Shown: positions 43,188-54,699, counted from the first letter of the stretch. The stretch is DNA of 64,000 nt from Alloteropsis semialata (GCA_004135705.1 CM014271.1:53699463-53763462), one strand, 5' to 3'. Numbers and translations: made by a program. Notes: generated by a model not told the origin, from the sequence alone.

Positions 43188-43751
43188 TCAGGGCGATGGT
43201 GTGCTCGCCGGTGGATCATCATCTACCGCGTTCTCTTCTTCAGAGTCGCTGACGAGATCCACGAGCGCTCCGTCTCCAGGGATCCCGATCAGGTCGCGGT
43301 TCAGGGAGACGAAGAGGCGCCGGGCAAGTTCTTCGTCGCCGCTGGTGTCCACCGGAGCAGAAGACGAAGATGCGCATGCGTGCGCCGCCTCTGGCTTCAG
43401 CCGGATTCCGCTCCCTCCTTGTTCTGGCTCGTCGTCGGAAGAGAGGGAGACAGGAGATGCCGGGGCTGGGGAGGAAGACGCAGGGCATTTCCCGGCGGCA
43501 ATGCTTGACGGAGCAGCCTCGGGAGACGGCGGCGCCACCGCCGGAGCCTCCTCCTCTGGTGGCTCGACCTCGACTCCATCATCCCCGTACCAGGGGAGAG
43601 CCAGGAGCGGAGCTTGGGGAGGAGCAGTGGCTGGTGACGTCTCCGGCAGGTCCTCCGGCTTGTCGGGCGGTTGTTCGCCGGAGCTGTGAGGGGAGTCTCT
43701 GAAAAGGAGGCGAGGAAGCTTGAACCTGCGGCTAAGCCTTTTCTTTCCCAT
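43188..43751 (-). CDS. hypothetical acidic Pro/Ser/Ala-rich ORF in E
   Basis: This is a 187-residue frame starting MGKKRLSRRFKLPRLLF, a basic N-terminus. It continues with a long low-complexity Pro/Ala/Glu region and an acidic end (LVDLVSDSEEENAVDDD). It lies 640 bases upstream of the antisense Transposase_28-like gene, on the same strand. I do not recognise a family. It could be the first exon of a longer transcript or an accessory ORF of the element. AT-rich TTTAAATA lies about 60 bases upstream. Confidence 0.45.
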   Translation of the reverse strand: MGKKRLSRRFKLPRLLFRDSPHSSGEQPPDKPEDLPETSPATAPPQAPLLALPWYGDDGVEVEPPEEEAPAVAPPSPEAAPSSIAAGKCPASSSPAPASPVSLSSDDEPEQGGSGIRLKPEAAHACASSSSAPVDTSGDEELARRLFVSLNRDLIGIPGDGALVDLVSDSEEENAVDDDPPASTPSP

Positions 43752-44193
43752 GGCGAGTGGAGGAAGAAGGCTTAGGATGGAAGTTTCAAGTACACATCAA
43801 TCCAGGAGATCTGATATTTAAAGACTCAGGGGTGCGACGCTTCGCACAAGAATCGAGGAGCCAGAGCAGAGCCGTATCGCGTGCGCTGCTAAAGTTCCGG
43901 GAGACGTGCGGAGTGGGTTTTTAATGTGCTGGGCAGCAGTTACATCAATCCTGAGGCGTTTTGTTTTCCAAGACGGAACAGTTCTTTTTTACTATTATTA
44001 TGGCTGATATTTTTTCTTTGACCTTATCATTCAGATGCAGGTTTTAACATTCAAAAGTTCGGGAACTTTTCTGGCTCTCGTGTACAAGTGATTGTCGAGG
44101 TATTAACATATCCAAAAATCACCCGAAGAGCAAAAAGACCCGAAGGCTATTGAACAGTCAACCTTTTCTGAATAAGATAAGCTCGGGGGCTAC
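43752..44193. other. E interior before the 3' LTR
   Basis: No coding signal. It ends in the polypurine tract AAGCTCGGGGGCTAC at 44179-44193. Confidence 0.5.
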
Positions 44194-44617
44194 TGTTGAG
44201 GCCATAATACCATGGTGCCCGATCACGAGGATTACCGACTACTGACTCCGAACTATCAAGACTCCGAACAAGACACGATGGCCAGATCGCAGAAGGAAAG
44301 CCTGAAGATAGCTAGAGTCCTACTAGGTTTAGGTCTGTTTTGTCTTGTATGGCACGTCTCCCTGGATATAAATAGCGGGGGTCCTGTACGTAGAGGGTAT
44401 CCACGATCTTAGACAATCCACCTGAGGGTACTTGTTACGCATTGTAATTTGTACTCGACGAAATAATACAAGCAGCAACTGGACGTAGGGTTATTACTCG
44501 ATCTCGAGGGCCCGAACCAGTATAAAAATTCCGTGTCTCTCTATTCGTCACCGTGATCAATCTTCGCACGAAGCGGGGTGCCTGCCGGACAAATATCTGA
44601 CGAGTACAACCTCGACA
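44194..44617 (+). repeat. 3' LTR of element E
   Basis: The LTR runs from TGTTGAGGCCATAATACC to ACCTCGACA, 424 bp, with inverted TGTTGAGG/CCTCGACA ends and TATA box GGATATAAATAGC at about 44363. CAATT follows as the candidate target duplication. Confidence 0.82.
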
Positions 44618-44652
44618 CAATTCATTAAAAAAATGAAAAAAAGAAAAATTAC

Positions 44653-45153
44653 CAGGGCACACTCGTTGTCCTGTAGTATGAAGAAATCGGTCCGTGCCTG
44701 AAAGTGCAAAATTCGAGGCGTTCACATGGTTGACTATAATCTTGCAAAATATAACAGAGTCCATTTAATAGAGTACCGTAGTTACCTCCTCTTGTTTGAT
44801 CCACGACTCCATCGCGGACTTCAGCTTTGATTGCTCATTTAACAACCTATCGAACTGTTCCTTAAACTTCCCATGAACAGCGTCCATTTTTTCTTTGTTG
44901 ACCGCTATGTAGGCATCAGATTGTTCAACGACCTTTGAATAGGCCGCGTTAGAGACATCTCATTCCTGCCGCATCTTCTCCCAGAAAATGCCAACCACTT
45001 CATCTAACGCGGAGTGCACCATGCTTGCCAGTGTACCACCAAACAACTTGCAGATGGTTTCAATCTCCTCGTAGTTCGTTGTGTCAAGCTTCTCACGCTC
45101 AGCTATAGTGTACCGGTTAGCGGTCTGTTGCTCTTGTTTCCGGCTAATGTCGG
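44653..45153 (-). pseudogene. 3' part of a host gene split by elements B and E
   Basis: On the minus strand coding runs from the left edge of B (45148) to 44786, then a 88-base GT/AG intron, then a 45-base exon (44697-44653) with a donor after it. Element E sits in the next intron. The peptide has heptad-like charged segments and the phrase ICKLFGGTLASMVHSALDEVVG. A TGA at 44960-44962 breaks the frame, with coding continuing beyond. I do not recognise the family. The upstream half lies at 54594-54699. Confidence 0.6.
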
Positions 45154-45747
45154 TGTCGGGGGTAGACCCCCAGGGGTACCCAGAAGACGGATTGGCCCAA
45201 CCAGCAAGGGGCGGCCCAATCCGAGTGGTATCAGGCCGGTTTGTCAGACTGGGTGGCCCACCACTCGGGAGGCCCACCAGTCGGGCGAACCGGACGACTA
45301 CGACGGCGCGCACGGCAAGGAAGCAGGCGGCGTATCCCGCAAGAAGCTCGAAGATCAAGATAAACTAGCCGGAATTATAGGGAAGGATATCTGTAATCGT
45401 TATAGGATCGCATCCTTGTATTTCGGGTAGGTTATGGTCTCTAGCCGACTTGTAACTCAAGGCAGCCGGACTATATAAGGCGCCTTGAGACCCCCTCCAG
45501 AACGACGATTACAACATCCGATCATTCAACCTAGGACAGAACCCAACTACGGAGATCCTTCAGGAACATCATACACAGCAATCCATACACCCAACACAGG
45601 ACGTAGGGTATTACGTCATCTTGACGGCCCGAACCTGTTCAATCCTTGCGTCTTGTGTTACCATCGACTTCTGATCCTCAATCTGTCCCTCGACAAATCA
45701 ACCACGCGGACTACCCTGTGTGGACTGCCGGGTCCATAAAACCGACA
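45154..45747 (+). repeat. 5' LTR of B
   Basis: The LTR runs from TGTCGGGGGTAGACC to CATAAAACCGACA, 594 bp, with the TATA box ACTATATAAGGCG at about 45470-45482. It is the same family as the A LTR. Confidence 0.93.
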
Positions 45748-45749
45748 GT

Positions 45750-45767
45750 TGGCGCGCCAGGTAGGGG
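45750..45767 (+). promoter_or_regulatory. primer binding site of B
   Basis: TGGCGCGCCAGGTAGGGG lies two bases after the LTR. This primer site type is known from RIRE2-like grass elements. The tRNA is not assigned here. Confidence 0.75.
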
Positions 45768-47314
45768 CTGATCGATAAAATCAATCTACAAGCTCGATGG
45801 CAGAATCAATCTACAAGTTTCTGTGTCGGCGGCGACGAACTCGCGAGCCGCCGGTTCCTGCGTGATCTATCTCCAGCAAACCGACTACCTCTCCGCTGCC
45901 GAGGACTCCGAACGCCGCCGAGGCGCCGTTACGCGGCGTGACAACTCGCCTTGCGGCTTCGTACTGCCGGGTCGCTGCACCGGCCTCCAGCCCCGTGTCT
46001 TCGACGAATCTTTGACTTGATCTGCAGCTGGAGATCGCCTACACGGCCTGTCCGATTTCATCTCTGAAAACCACGCCACGTTGCGTCCGTAGGAAAGCAC
46101 TCGGCGGCGGCGACCTCCAATCCGCCACCCCGGTTCGACCTGCAAAAAGCTGCTGCGCATCATGACGGAGTCCGACGGCGCAAAAAGCTGATACGGACCA
46201 ACCACCCTTCCAACAGGATGAGCACTCTATAAATTATTTTTCTAATCTTTTTTTGTCTCTAGATCGTTTCTCGTACAGTCCTACGCGCGTATGCATGATA
46301 CCTTCATCGATTTTCTAATCTTTTTGCTCGGTCATGTGTACGTGTGCATGTATGGATGGCCAAGCAAATTCTATCTGCGTCAACGTTGGCCACACCACAG
46401 CGGCGGCGGCAGCTTCCTACGGCGTCAGGCACCTTCCCTGGCAGTACCCGGACGCCCGGCCGTCTCCAACCCGTCTGTGCCGCACCGCTATATCCATATG
46501 CAAATTCATCAGCCGCCATAATCCTATGCGAGAGTCACCGCGGCGATGCATAGGGAAGATTTTCTATTATTTTACTCTCATCTACATTACCAATCCGATC
46601 TCTGACTCATGTATTTTACTGATGGCTGACAAAGATTATTCTAATCTATCTTTATTCTAATCATGCATGCAAATTCGAAACCTCCTACGCACATATACAA
46701 GGAAGGCATGCACACAGGATTTGGTTGTTTTCTCTGCAGATCGAACAACCGCCCGCGATGGAGACAGCCCGACCATGCATGCATGCTGGGCGACTCGCCG
46801 TGGTACTGGAATCAACCTTAGGCATATGCCGTGTAGGGCGGCTCAGGCATGGAGCCATATGGTGTGCCTCGACCTTCGATCCACACGCAAGACGCAGGTC
46901 TGCCCAGAGGCATACGGACTACTTCAACACGGCGTCCACGAGGCGGCTTGGTCTTCAACGCCGAGTCGCCGATTACTTCAACTATACGACTCCAAACGCG
47001 TACTGTATCACGCCGACACAACTCCAACTACTTAGATCAAGACCTGACTTGCCGATTTCATCGACAACTCGTTCACTCGGTCGTGCTAACGTCCAGAGAC
47101 GTCATAGCCCACGCGTGAGGGCGATCAGCTCGCCTTCCCCGACTTGATTTTTTGGCACAAATTAAGCTAAGTATTATTTTTAATTAAATATTTTACGGCT
47201 TCCGTATATCTTCGTACGCCTCGGCTCCTCGATGTCTCCGTGACATTCGCCGACTACCTCGGTCACACTCCGACTGCTTATGCAGCCTGGTCTGTCCAGA
47301 CTGCAACTCCGTAA
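45768..47314. other. B interior, no gag or pol
   Basis: Short frames only. The frame starting near 45798 stops within about 25 codons. I see no Gag, protease, RT or integrase motif on either strand. Confidence 0.6.
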
Positions 47315-47860
47315 GCTTTTAAACAAGTCGCTAAAGTACTCGGGGAGCACGCGCCTTAATCCGTGAAGCCTCGACTCTTCCGTACGCCTACGCTCCTACG
47401 CGTGCATGCGGCCCAGCTCCCTGCGCTACGGACTATGGCTATCGGGGATCAGGTGCATAAACGTAACAGGCTAACTACCCGGAGAAATTAATAGACTTAA
47501 AAAGCTGGAAGCATGAATCGTTTTCATGCATTGCCGAGTACTTTTCTTCTCGGATTTATATTCTATTGCATCATATACTACCGTCGCGCTGTGTTTTCGC
47601 TGCAGGGTATGGACGACCACTCGGCGTGCTCCGGCCCTCACGCTCGGGGGCTGGCGCCCGGACGACTACTCGGCGTGTCTCAGCTCTCACGCTCGGGGGC
47701 TGGCGCCAGGACGACTACTCGGCGTGCTTCGGCCCTCACGCTCGGGGGCTGACGCTGGAACGACTGCCTGGCGAGCCTCGGCCCTCACGCTCGGGGGCTG
47801 GCGCCGGGGGGAACTGTCTCCGAGCTTTGGCCCTCACGATCGAGGGCGGGCTGCTGTTCA
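47315..47860 (+). repeat. first block-plus-array module in B
   Basis: The conserved block (47315-47515), also found in A, is followed by four clear and one degenerate unit of the 48-base 'cacgctcgggggctgg' repeat (47625-47850). Confidence 0.85.
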
Positions 47861-48887
47861 TCGCGATCCGGTAATCGCCGAGTCGAAGACGCAAGATCCC
47901 ATCTCGTTGCGTTGAAGACACGATTCCAGCAATCGCCGAATTGAAGAGAAATCGCCGATCTGCGTCTGTGCATCTCCGAACTCGACCCTGATCTACACGC
48001 CGAACTCGTCGCAGCAACTGCTGCACCGAGTCATTCTTCTGTCGCACGGTGATCAAGAGGGCGCGTGTCCCAAACCAGGACGGATCTCCATGGCGGCTGG
48101 TCGGAATCGTTTCCACCGCCTGCTGCACATGTGTTCTGATCGGATCAGAACGTGTTGCATCATCAATCGACGGGCGAGTCCTCCAGAAGGAGCAGAAGCA
48201 CCGCCCAAGTCTACGTCGTCTGAATTGCAGGAGCAAAGACATGGAGACGTGTTGCCGTATTGGAGCCGATCAACCGAACCCAGGAAAAACTGGCGGCCAG
48301 GAGATCCATCTGCGAAAATTAAAGCTGCTGCACTACCACCGGATCCATCGGCAGATGGCCCTTATTTTCTAATCTTCTATCTCTCATCTCATCCACATGT
48401 ATATATACATGTGTCACCTAATTATATTCTAATCCCTTTTATCTTTTGTCCGCGTACGAGTGCAGCTACCACAAGCAGTCAAGGAGGCCATGCAAACTAC
48501 GTTCTCATGCAAGCAAGGAAGCCATGTTCAACATGGTCTTGCGACGTTCAGCTCCGACCGCTCCGACCATGCCGAGCGCCGATTCGTCGACAAACCTCGT
48601 CCACTCGGCCACCGCGACAACGATGTCTGAGGTTTCGTACCAACATTTGACGGCGACACATCGATTCTCCGATCCGGACACAAATCAAGCTAAATCATAC
48701 TTTAATATTTTCACAATATTTTTCGGTCACCGCGTATCTCCAAAAACATGTCTCCATGATCATCGCCGACTACCCTTGGTTTGTTCCCGACTGCTTATAC
48801 AGCCCGAGCGCTACACAAGCAGTCGGGCAACGCCCAACGGACGCACATATAGCATTTTTCTCCATTGTTTATTTCTTTTTCCACTCT
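47861..48887. other. B interior between modules
   Basis: No recognisable gene. Sequence is unlike the neighbouring arrays. Confidence 0.4.
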
Positions 48888-50040
48888 TGTACGAGTCGCT
48901 AAAGTACTTGGGAAGCACACGCCTTAATCCGTGAAGCCTCGACTCTTCCGTATGCCTACGTTACAATGCGTGCATGCGGCCCAGCTCCCTGCGCTATGGA
49001 CTACGGCTATCGGGGATCAGGTGCATAAACGTAACAGGATAACTACCCGAGGAAATTAATAGACTTAAAGAGTTGGAAGTAGAAATTCTATTACATACAA
49101 CGCCGAATGTTTTTCTCCAGAATTAGTATTTGCTACACCATATACTACCTACCCTTCATATCTTCATTGCAGGGCACATGTTTGGATCCCGAGCTTGCCT
49201 GTTACGCTCGGGGGCTGGACCACTCGGCATCGCCGCCAGCTGAGTACTCGAGTCAGTCAGTACTCGGGCTGGTACTACACTCCACGACGGTCGCTAGCCG
49301 AGTGCTTTGCAGCACTCGGGCTGGCGCTACACTCCACGACGGTCGCTAGCCGAGTGCTTTCCAGCACTCGGGCTGGCGCTACAATCCACAAGGATCGCTA
49401 GCTGAGTGCTTTTGAGTACTGGGCTGGCGCTACCGCATGACAAGGAAGACGAAGACTTGACGGACCCTCAACTCGGCCCTCGCGCTCGGGGGCTGGGTGC
49501 CGGGACGACCACTCGGCGTGCTCGGCCCTCACGCTCGGGGGCTGGCGCCGGGACGACCACTCGGCGTGCTCGGCCCTCACGCTCGGGGGCTGGCGCCAGG
49601 ACGACCACTCGGCGTGCTCGGCCCTCACGCTCGGGGGCTGGCGCCGGGACGACTACTCGGCGTGCCTCGGACGGCTCGACCCGGCCTTCACGCTCGGGGG
49701 CTGGCGCCGGGACGACCACTCGGCGTGCTCAGCCCTCACGCTCGGGGGCTGGCACCGGGACGACCACTCGGCGTGCTCGGCCCTCACGCTCGGGGGCTGG
49801 CGCCGGGACGACCACTCGGCGTGCTCCGGCCCTCACGCTCGGGGGCTGGCGCCGGGACGACTACTCGGCGTGCTTCGGCCCTCACGCTCGGGGGCTGGCG
49901 CCGGGACGACCACTCGGCGTGCTCAGCCCTCACGCTCGGGGGCTGGCGCCGGGACGACTACTCGGCGTGTCTCGCGGGACTCCGCCGGTCCTCACGCTCG
50001 GGGGCTGGACGCCGAAATTAACGCCGGATGATTCAGTCAG
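48888..50040 (+). repeat. second block-plus-array module in B
   Basis: The conserved block (48888-49080) is followed by a 52-base repeat starting 'actcgggctggcgctac' at 49262, 49314, 49366 and 49418. About eleven units of the 48-base repeat follow (49480-50010), some expanded by a few bases. Confidence 0.88.
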
Positions 50041-50214
50041 ATGCTCCTCGACTAACCCTTGGACCGATTCCTACGGAATCGCTTCAAGGCTCGGGGGCTA
50101 CGGCCAACGGACGCACCTCGCGGCGCATCCGTTGATTGTCTGGCGACCTCAGAACAAGGCTATTAACCCTTGGACCGATTCCTTCGGAATTGCTTCAAGG
50201 CTTGGGGCCTACGG

Positions 50215-50959
50215 TGTGACACCCGGCCCAATTTGGATATGGCCCAGTTGTGGCCCATGAGTGCAGGTGCACATGTTCAGTACCACATTGCTAGTTGAGC
50301 AAGGGTGGAACCAGCTTATAAGCCTTTGTCCTCCAGCCATAGCACCTTCGGGTTAACCCTTTTACACGAAGCGAGGACGAAAGTGTAAGCAGGGTGCTAT
50401 GTGTAAGCGGGCGCGCCCCTACGGAAGGGCGGTGCTGTGCGGTGTTGGAGGGCGGGGTGTTACAAGTGGTATCAAAGCCGACCCTCGCGGTTGCGCGTAC
50501 GGGCGCAGTGTGCAGGCATATGGCGCATGGCGCGTGTGGGCCCGGGATGGGACACACGGCATGGCATATGTCAGGCCCTGGACGTACGGTCGTGCGCTAA
50601 GAGGGGGCGGTCTGCTGGGACATTTGCCCAAGTGTGGGTGAGGGCGGTCTGCTGGGACATTTGCCCAAGTGTGGGTGAGCTGGACCGACGAGGACGTCGG
50701 GTTCTTTGAGGGGGGGTGTATGTGACACCCGGCCCAATTTGGATATGGCCCAGTTGTGGCCCATGAGTGCAGGTGCACATGTTTAGTACCACATTGCTAG
50801 TTGAGCAAGGGTGGAACCAGCTTATAAGCCTTTGTCCTCCAGCCATAGCACCTTCGGGTTAACCCTTTTACATGAAGCGAGGACGAAAGTGTAAGCAGGG
50901 TGCTATGTGTAAGCGGGCGCGCCCCTACGGAAGGGCGGTGCTGTGCGGTGTTGGAGGGC
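50215..50959 (+). mobile_element. TRIM-type miniature retrotransposon
   Basis: LTR 1 is 50215-50464 (TGTGACACCCGGCCC to GGGGTGTTACA). The primer site TGGTATCAAAGCC is at 50467-50479, the interior is about 256 bp, and a purine tract TTTGAGGGGGGGTGTA ends at 50720. LTR 2 starts at 50721 and is cut at 50959, lacking its last 11 bases. I see two differences between the LTR copies. The interior has a perfect 37-bp tandem repeat (50605-50641, 50642-50678). There is no coding capacity, as usual for TRIMs. Confidence 0.82.
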
Positions 50960-50963
50960 ACTC

Positions 50964-53835
50964 TGTCACACCCGGATTTACGAAGGAAATCCGAATGCTA
51001 CTATATGTGTACCCAAGAAGTCTTTACACACATATAGCTCAGAAATGAATATCAAAGAAAGGAAAACAGTGCTCGATAACATAAATCATAACAAGTCTTA
51101 CATCACAGGCATTACATTTATTAACGAGTTTATCAAAGTAGCGGAAGAGTAAGCATCTAAATCCACTGAGCCTCCACAGGGACTCTGACTGGGGGACTGC
51201 ACTACCTAGAACTCCGAGAACTCTTCGGGGAAGACAAAAGCATCCATAGGCGGCTCATCTGAGTACCCATCCGGGATTTTGTTGATATGAAGCAAGTGTA
51301 AGTAAAACCATCTTACTTAGCAAGCATAACATGATTAAATGAGGCTCAAAAGGCTAGACAAGGTTTAAACTGCGGTTAGCATTTTAGTTGATTGATTTTA
51401 GAATTAACCTGAATTACTAGAATTAGATGACAACCCGGTTGTAACCCACATTATGAAACATGTGAAGTATTATAGGTAACCAACATCATCATTAAACATT
51501 ACTTTAGAAAACAAGGAACCGCTCGAAAAGGATCCAGGCCGCTCTTGACCGTGAGCACGGCTGTTATAACAGTTTTACACTCTGCAGAGGTTGTACACTT
51601 TCACCACCGGTCGCGACACCCCTTTGCCATAGGCAATGCACTCCCAAAACGAGCACAGGGTATCACTACGAGACCTTTCAAAAGACACCCTAGCAAGCTA
51701 GTGGCCGCTACGGTTTCCTGACAGGCGCATGGACCCCTCCAGGCTCCAGCCAAAACATCACACAAATCCATCACACACAAACCCCAACGAGAACTGACCG
51801 AGGTCCACACTTAAACCTGGCAGCCCCACTTGCGCCTTTCGGTAACCACTAGACAAGCTAGAGCCGTACAGTTTACTTAGTCAAGATCAGAGCCATGTGA
51901 TTCCTGTGGTTGTACGGTTTTCCTGGGTGGCCGCTTTAAGAACGGAACCTTAAGAAGAGACGCTTAGAGCAATCCAAACACATGCTCAAGCTCCCTAAAC
52001 CAAGTTGCTAAAAAGCACATTTTAATAAGGTTCCAAGTATATCATTAGTCAGGATTATTATTTCATAACGAACATTAGCGGTTGGCAAGCATAGCGACAA
52101 CTAACATATCTACCCATATGCATAAACCCAAGGTAACAAGGAATATAGGATAAACAAGACTAGTCATTCCTAAGGTTTAACAAATTAGACACATGCATGA
52201 ATGAATAACATGATTAATAGGTGAATAGGTATCAAGGATAAATCATGTTACACTTGCCTTCCTCAAAATAGTGCTGCTGATCTTGGTCTTCAAAGTCTTG
52301 ATCAAATCCGGCCTCGTACTGCTCGCACTCTAAACACGCATTCCAATCACCACACATACATCCATCACAAGCCAGTACATGCATACAAAAGTATTTCTAT
52401 TAGAACAGTACAACATACAATGAAAACAGAAGCAAAAAGGATATAAAACTAATCTACGCATTTCTACGAACACAACAACGTGAAAATCACTCTAATCGGA
52501 TTTACGGTGAAGAAACTACGCTAAAAACAAGATAACGGACTATCCTGCGATAAACCGAGGACTTAAACGTAATTAAACCTAAACAGCAGGGGGTAGCAAA
52601 GAAGAAAAGCATTGCACAGGGGATGGCGGGTTGATTTGCAGAACTTCCAGGGGCTCTTTAACAAAAACGAAGGGGTATCTTGTTGATTTAATCTTGACTG
52701 TGGGAAGGAGATCGGACGGTGGCTGGGTTTCTGCTTGGTCCAGATCGGCACAGGAAGAGCGACGCCGGTTTTCGTCGGTTTTTTTTCGCGAACAGAACAT
52801 GGCCGCCGGTTTTCATCGATCTTTTTCGCGAGCAGGACACAGCGGCGGTGGATGGCCGGACTTGGGCGGCGCAGGGGCTAGGGAGCTCCATTTCGCGAGC
52901 GGATTGAACCAGGAGGAAGAGGGGAACAGGGCGCATCTCACCAAGGGTTCGGGGTCGACGATTGGGCGACGAGACGGTCGAACGGCGGTGGATGGCGGTC
53001 GGTCCTGGCGGCGCTCGGCGTCGAGATGGCTGCGGCCTCGGTTTCCCACGATTGAAAGCCCGGGCGAGGTCCTCGCGTTCCTGCGCGCGAGCTGGAGGGG
53101 ATAGGGTCGTCAGGGAGGCACGGCGGCGGCCAACAGAGGCGGTGACGGCGGCGCGACGCGATGCAGGCGGCTATGCGGCTCTGGGCGCGTGTGGGCAGAG
53201 CAGCAGGGGGCACGGGGGAACTCGGGCGAAGCGTACAGGGGGAAGGAAGGGGCGACGGAAATAGGGGCGACGGTTTCTGGCTGCGGCATGAATGCAATTG
53301 AAGAGAGGATTGAAGGGGGGCGTTGTTCAGGGGGAAGAAGGAAGGGCGACGGTTTCCTGCGTGTACTCGTGAGGGAGAAAGGGTGTGCGTGATGGGGTGG
53401 GCCGGCTTGGGCTGGGTCCAAGGATGAAAGAGAGAAAGAGACAGGCCCGGCCGAACGGGTTTAAGGGTTTGGGCCGAAAGGAGAAGAGGAGAAAGAAAGC
53501 CGGGCCGGGTTTGGATTTGGATAGGGTTTCAGACTGGGTAGGGTAGGTTTTGGACTTTGGGTTTTAGGGTCGGGTTCTCGGACTCTGGGAAAGAAAGAAA
53601 AGAGAAACAAAAACAGGCCGAGCTTAGGGTTGGGTTTTCCGGGCTCTAGGACTAGCACACAAAACACTCATACAAGAAAACGATGCACCGGCATGAAATG
53701 CACAAACACGTTTTTAAACCTAGGGTTGATTTTAATTTTCGAAAAGGTTTTATATTTACCTAAATTTTGAGAATGCATACACAAAACCTAGCAAATTAAT
53801 TACTAATTTAGAAACGAAATTTTTAGGGTGTTACA
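50964..53835 (-). repeat. inverted Tekay-type LTR, 2.87 kb
   Basis: On the minus strand the LTR opens TGTAACACCCTAAAAATTTCG at 53835 and closes CCGGGTGTGACA at 50964. It shares its outer kilobases with the T1 LTR, while the GC-rich middle differs. The four bases beside its 3' end (minus-strand GAGT) match the T1 leader between LTR and primer site, so the fragment seems to be an LTR plus the first bases of the interior. Confidence 0.85.
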
Positions 53836-53993
53836 TACGGCCAACGGACGCACCTCGCGGCGCATCCGTTGGGAAACGGCTCTCTTTTCTCTCCAGTATC
53901 ACGCGGTTTCGCTTCCAACTGCAGCAAGCTCGAAGCTCATCAGATGGCACGATTTCGCCAACTTGTCACTCAACCACGTACTACTCGGGGGCT

Positions 53994-54588
53994 TGTCGGG
54001 GGTAGACCCCCAGGGGTACCCAGAAGACGGATTGGCCCAACCAGCAAGGGGCGGCCCAATCCGAGTGCTATCGGGCCGGTTTGTCAGACTGGGTGGCCCA
54101 CCACTCGGGAGGCCCACCAGTCGGGCGAACCGGACGACTACGACGGCGCGCACGGCAAGGAAGCAGGCGGCGTATCCCGCAAGAAGCTCGGAGATCAAGA
54201 TAAACTAGCCGGAATTATAGGGAAGGATATCTGTAATCGTTATAGGATCGCATCCTTGTATTTCGGGTAGGTTATGATCTCTAGCCGACTTGTAACTCAA
54301 GGCAGCCGGACTATATAAGGCGCCTTGAGACCCCCCTCCAGAACGACGATTACAACATCCGATCATTCAACCTAGGACAGAACCCAACTACAGAGATCCT
54401 TCAGGAACTTCATACACAGCAATCCAAACACCCAACACAGGACGTAGGGTATTACGTCATCTTGACGGCCCGAACCTGTTCAATCCTTGCGTCTTGTGTT
54501 ACCATCGACTTCTGATCCTCGATCTGTCCCTCGACAAATCAACCACGCGGACTACCCTGTGTGGACTGCCGGGTCCATAAAACCGACA
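53994..54588 (+). repeat. 3' LTR of B
   Basis: The LTR is 595 bp, preceded by the polypurine tract ACTACTCGGGGGCT (53980-53993) and followed by the target duplication GTCGG. It differs from the 5' LTR at about ten positions by eye. Confidence 0.93.
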
Positions 54589-54593
54589 GTCGG

Positions 54594-54699
54594 TTCTGGT
54601 ACGTGTAAGATCTCTCTCTATAGCTATGTCCACAAACTGCTGCTTGAAAGTGCTCATCATCTCCTCGACCTCGTTCAGCGACTTCCGAACTTGATCCAT
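54594..54699 (-). pseudogene. 5' coding part of the host gene split by B
   Basis: A short frame begins at ATG 54699 (MDQVRKSLNEVEEMM) and reads to the B insertion. The codon phase across the duplicated GTCGG matches the coding at 45153, so B cut one exon. The peptide is coiled-coil-like. A GC-rich region at 54840-55110, with a possible minus-strand exon (CAG before 55100 and GTGAGT near 54962), may be its 5' UTR. Confidence 0.55.

Larger units (their letters stand above)
39841..44617 (+). mobile_element. non-autonomous LTR element E, 3' part
   Basis: Its parts are an interior without gag or pol, an antisense multi-exon Transposase_28-like gene, an antisense acidic ORF, the polypurine tract AAGCTCGGGGGCTAC (44179-44193) and a 424-bp 3' LTR. 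It lies in an intron of a host gene. The 5' end is not in the visible sequence. Confidence 0.75.
50215..53835. mobile_element. composite insertion: TRIM-like element joined to inverted Tekay-type LTR
   Basis: TACGG occurs immediately on both sides (50210-50214 and 53836-53840), and the host repeat of B reads through cleanly when the segment is removed. The left end is the start of a 250-bp LTR; the right end is the start of a 2.87-kb LTR of another family in the opposite orientation. The join is at 50959/50960. Confidence 0.8.
45154..54588 (+). mobile_element. complete non-autonomous LTR element B, with nested insertion
   Basis: Two LTRs in the same orientation are flanked by GTCGG at 45149-45153 and 54589-54593. 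A primer site follows the first LTR, and ACTACTCGGGGGCT precedes the second. No gag or pol is found in the interior, so it must borrow proteins. LTRs differ at roughly ten sites, suggesting a fairly young insertion. Without the nested 3.6 kb the element is about 5.8 kb. Confidence 0.9.

Noticed and set aside
49398..50021. Minus-strand and plus-strand repeat ORFs in element B
   Set aside because: They arise from the 48-bp and 52-bp arrays and show no domain.
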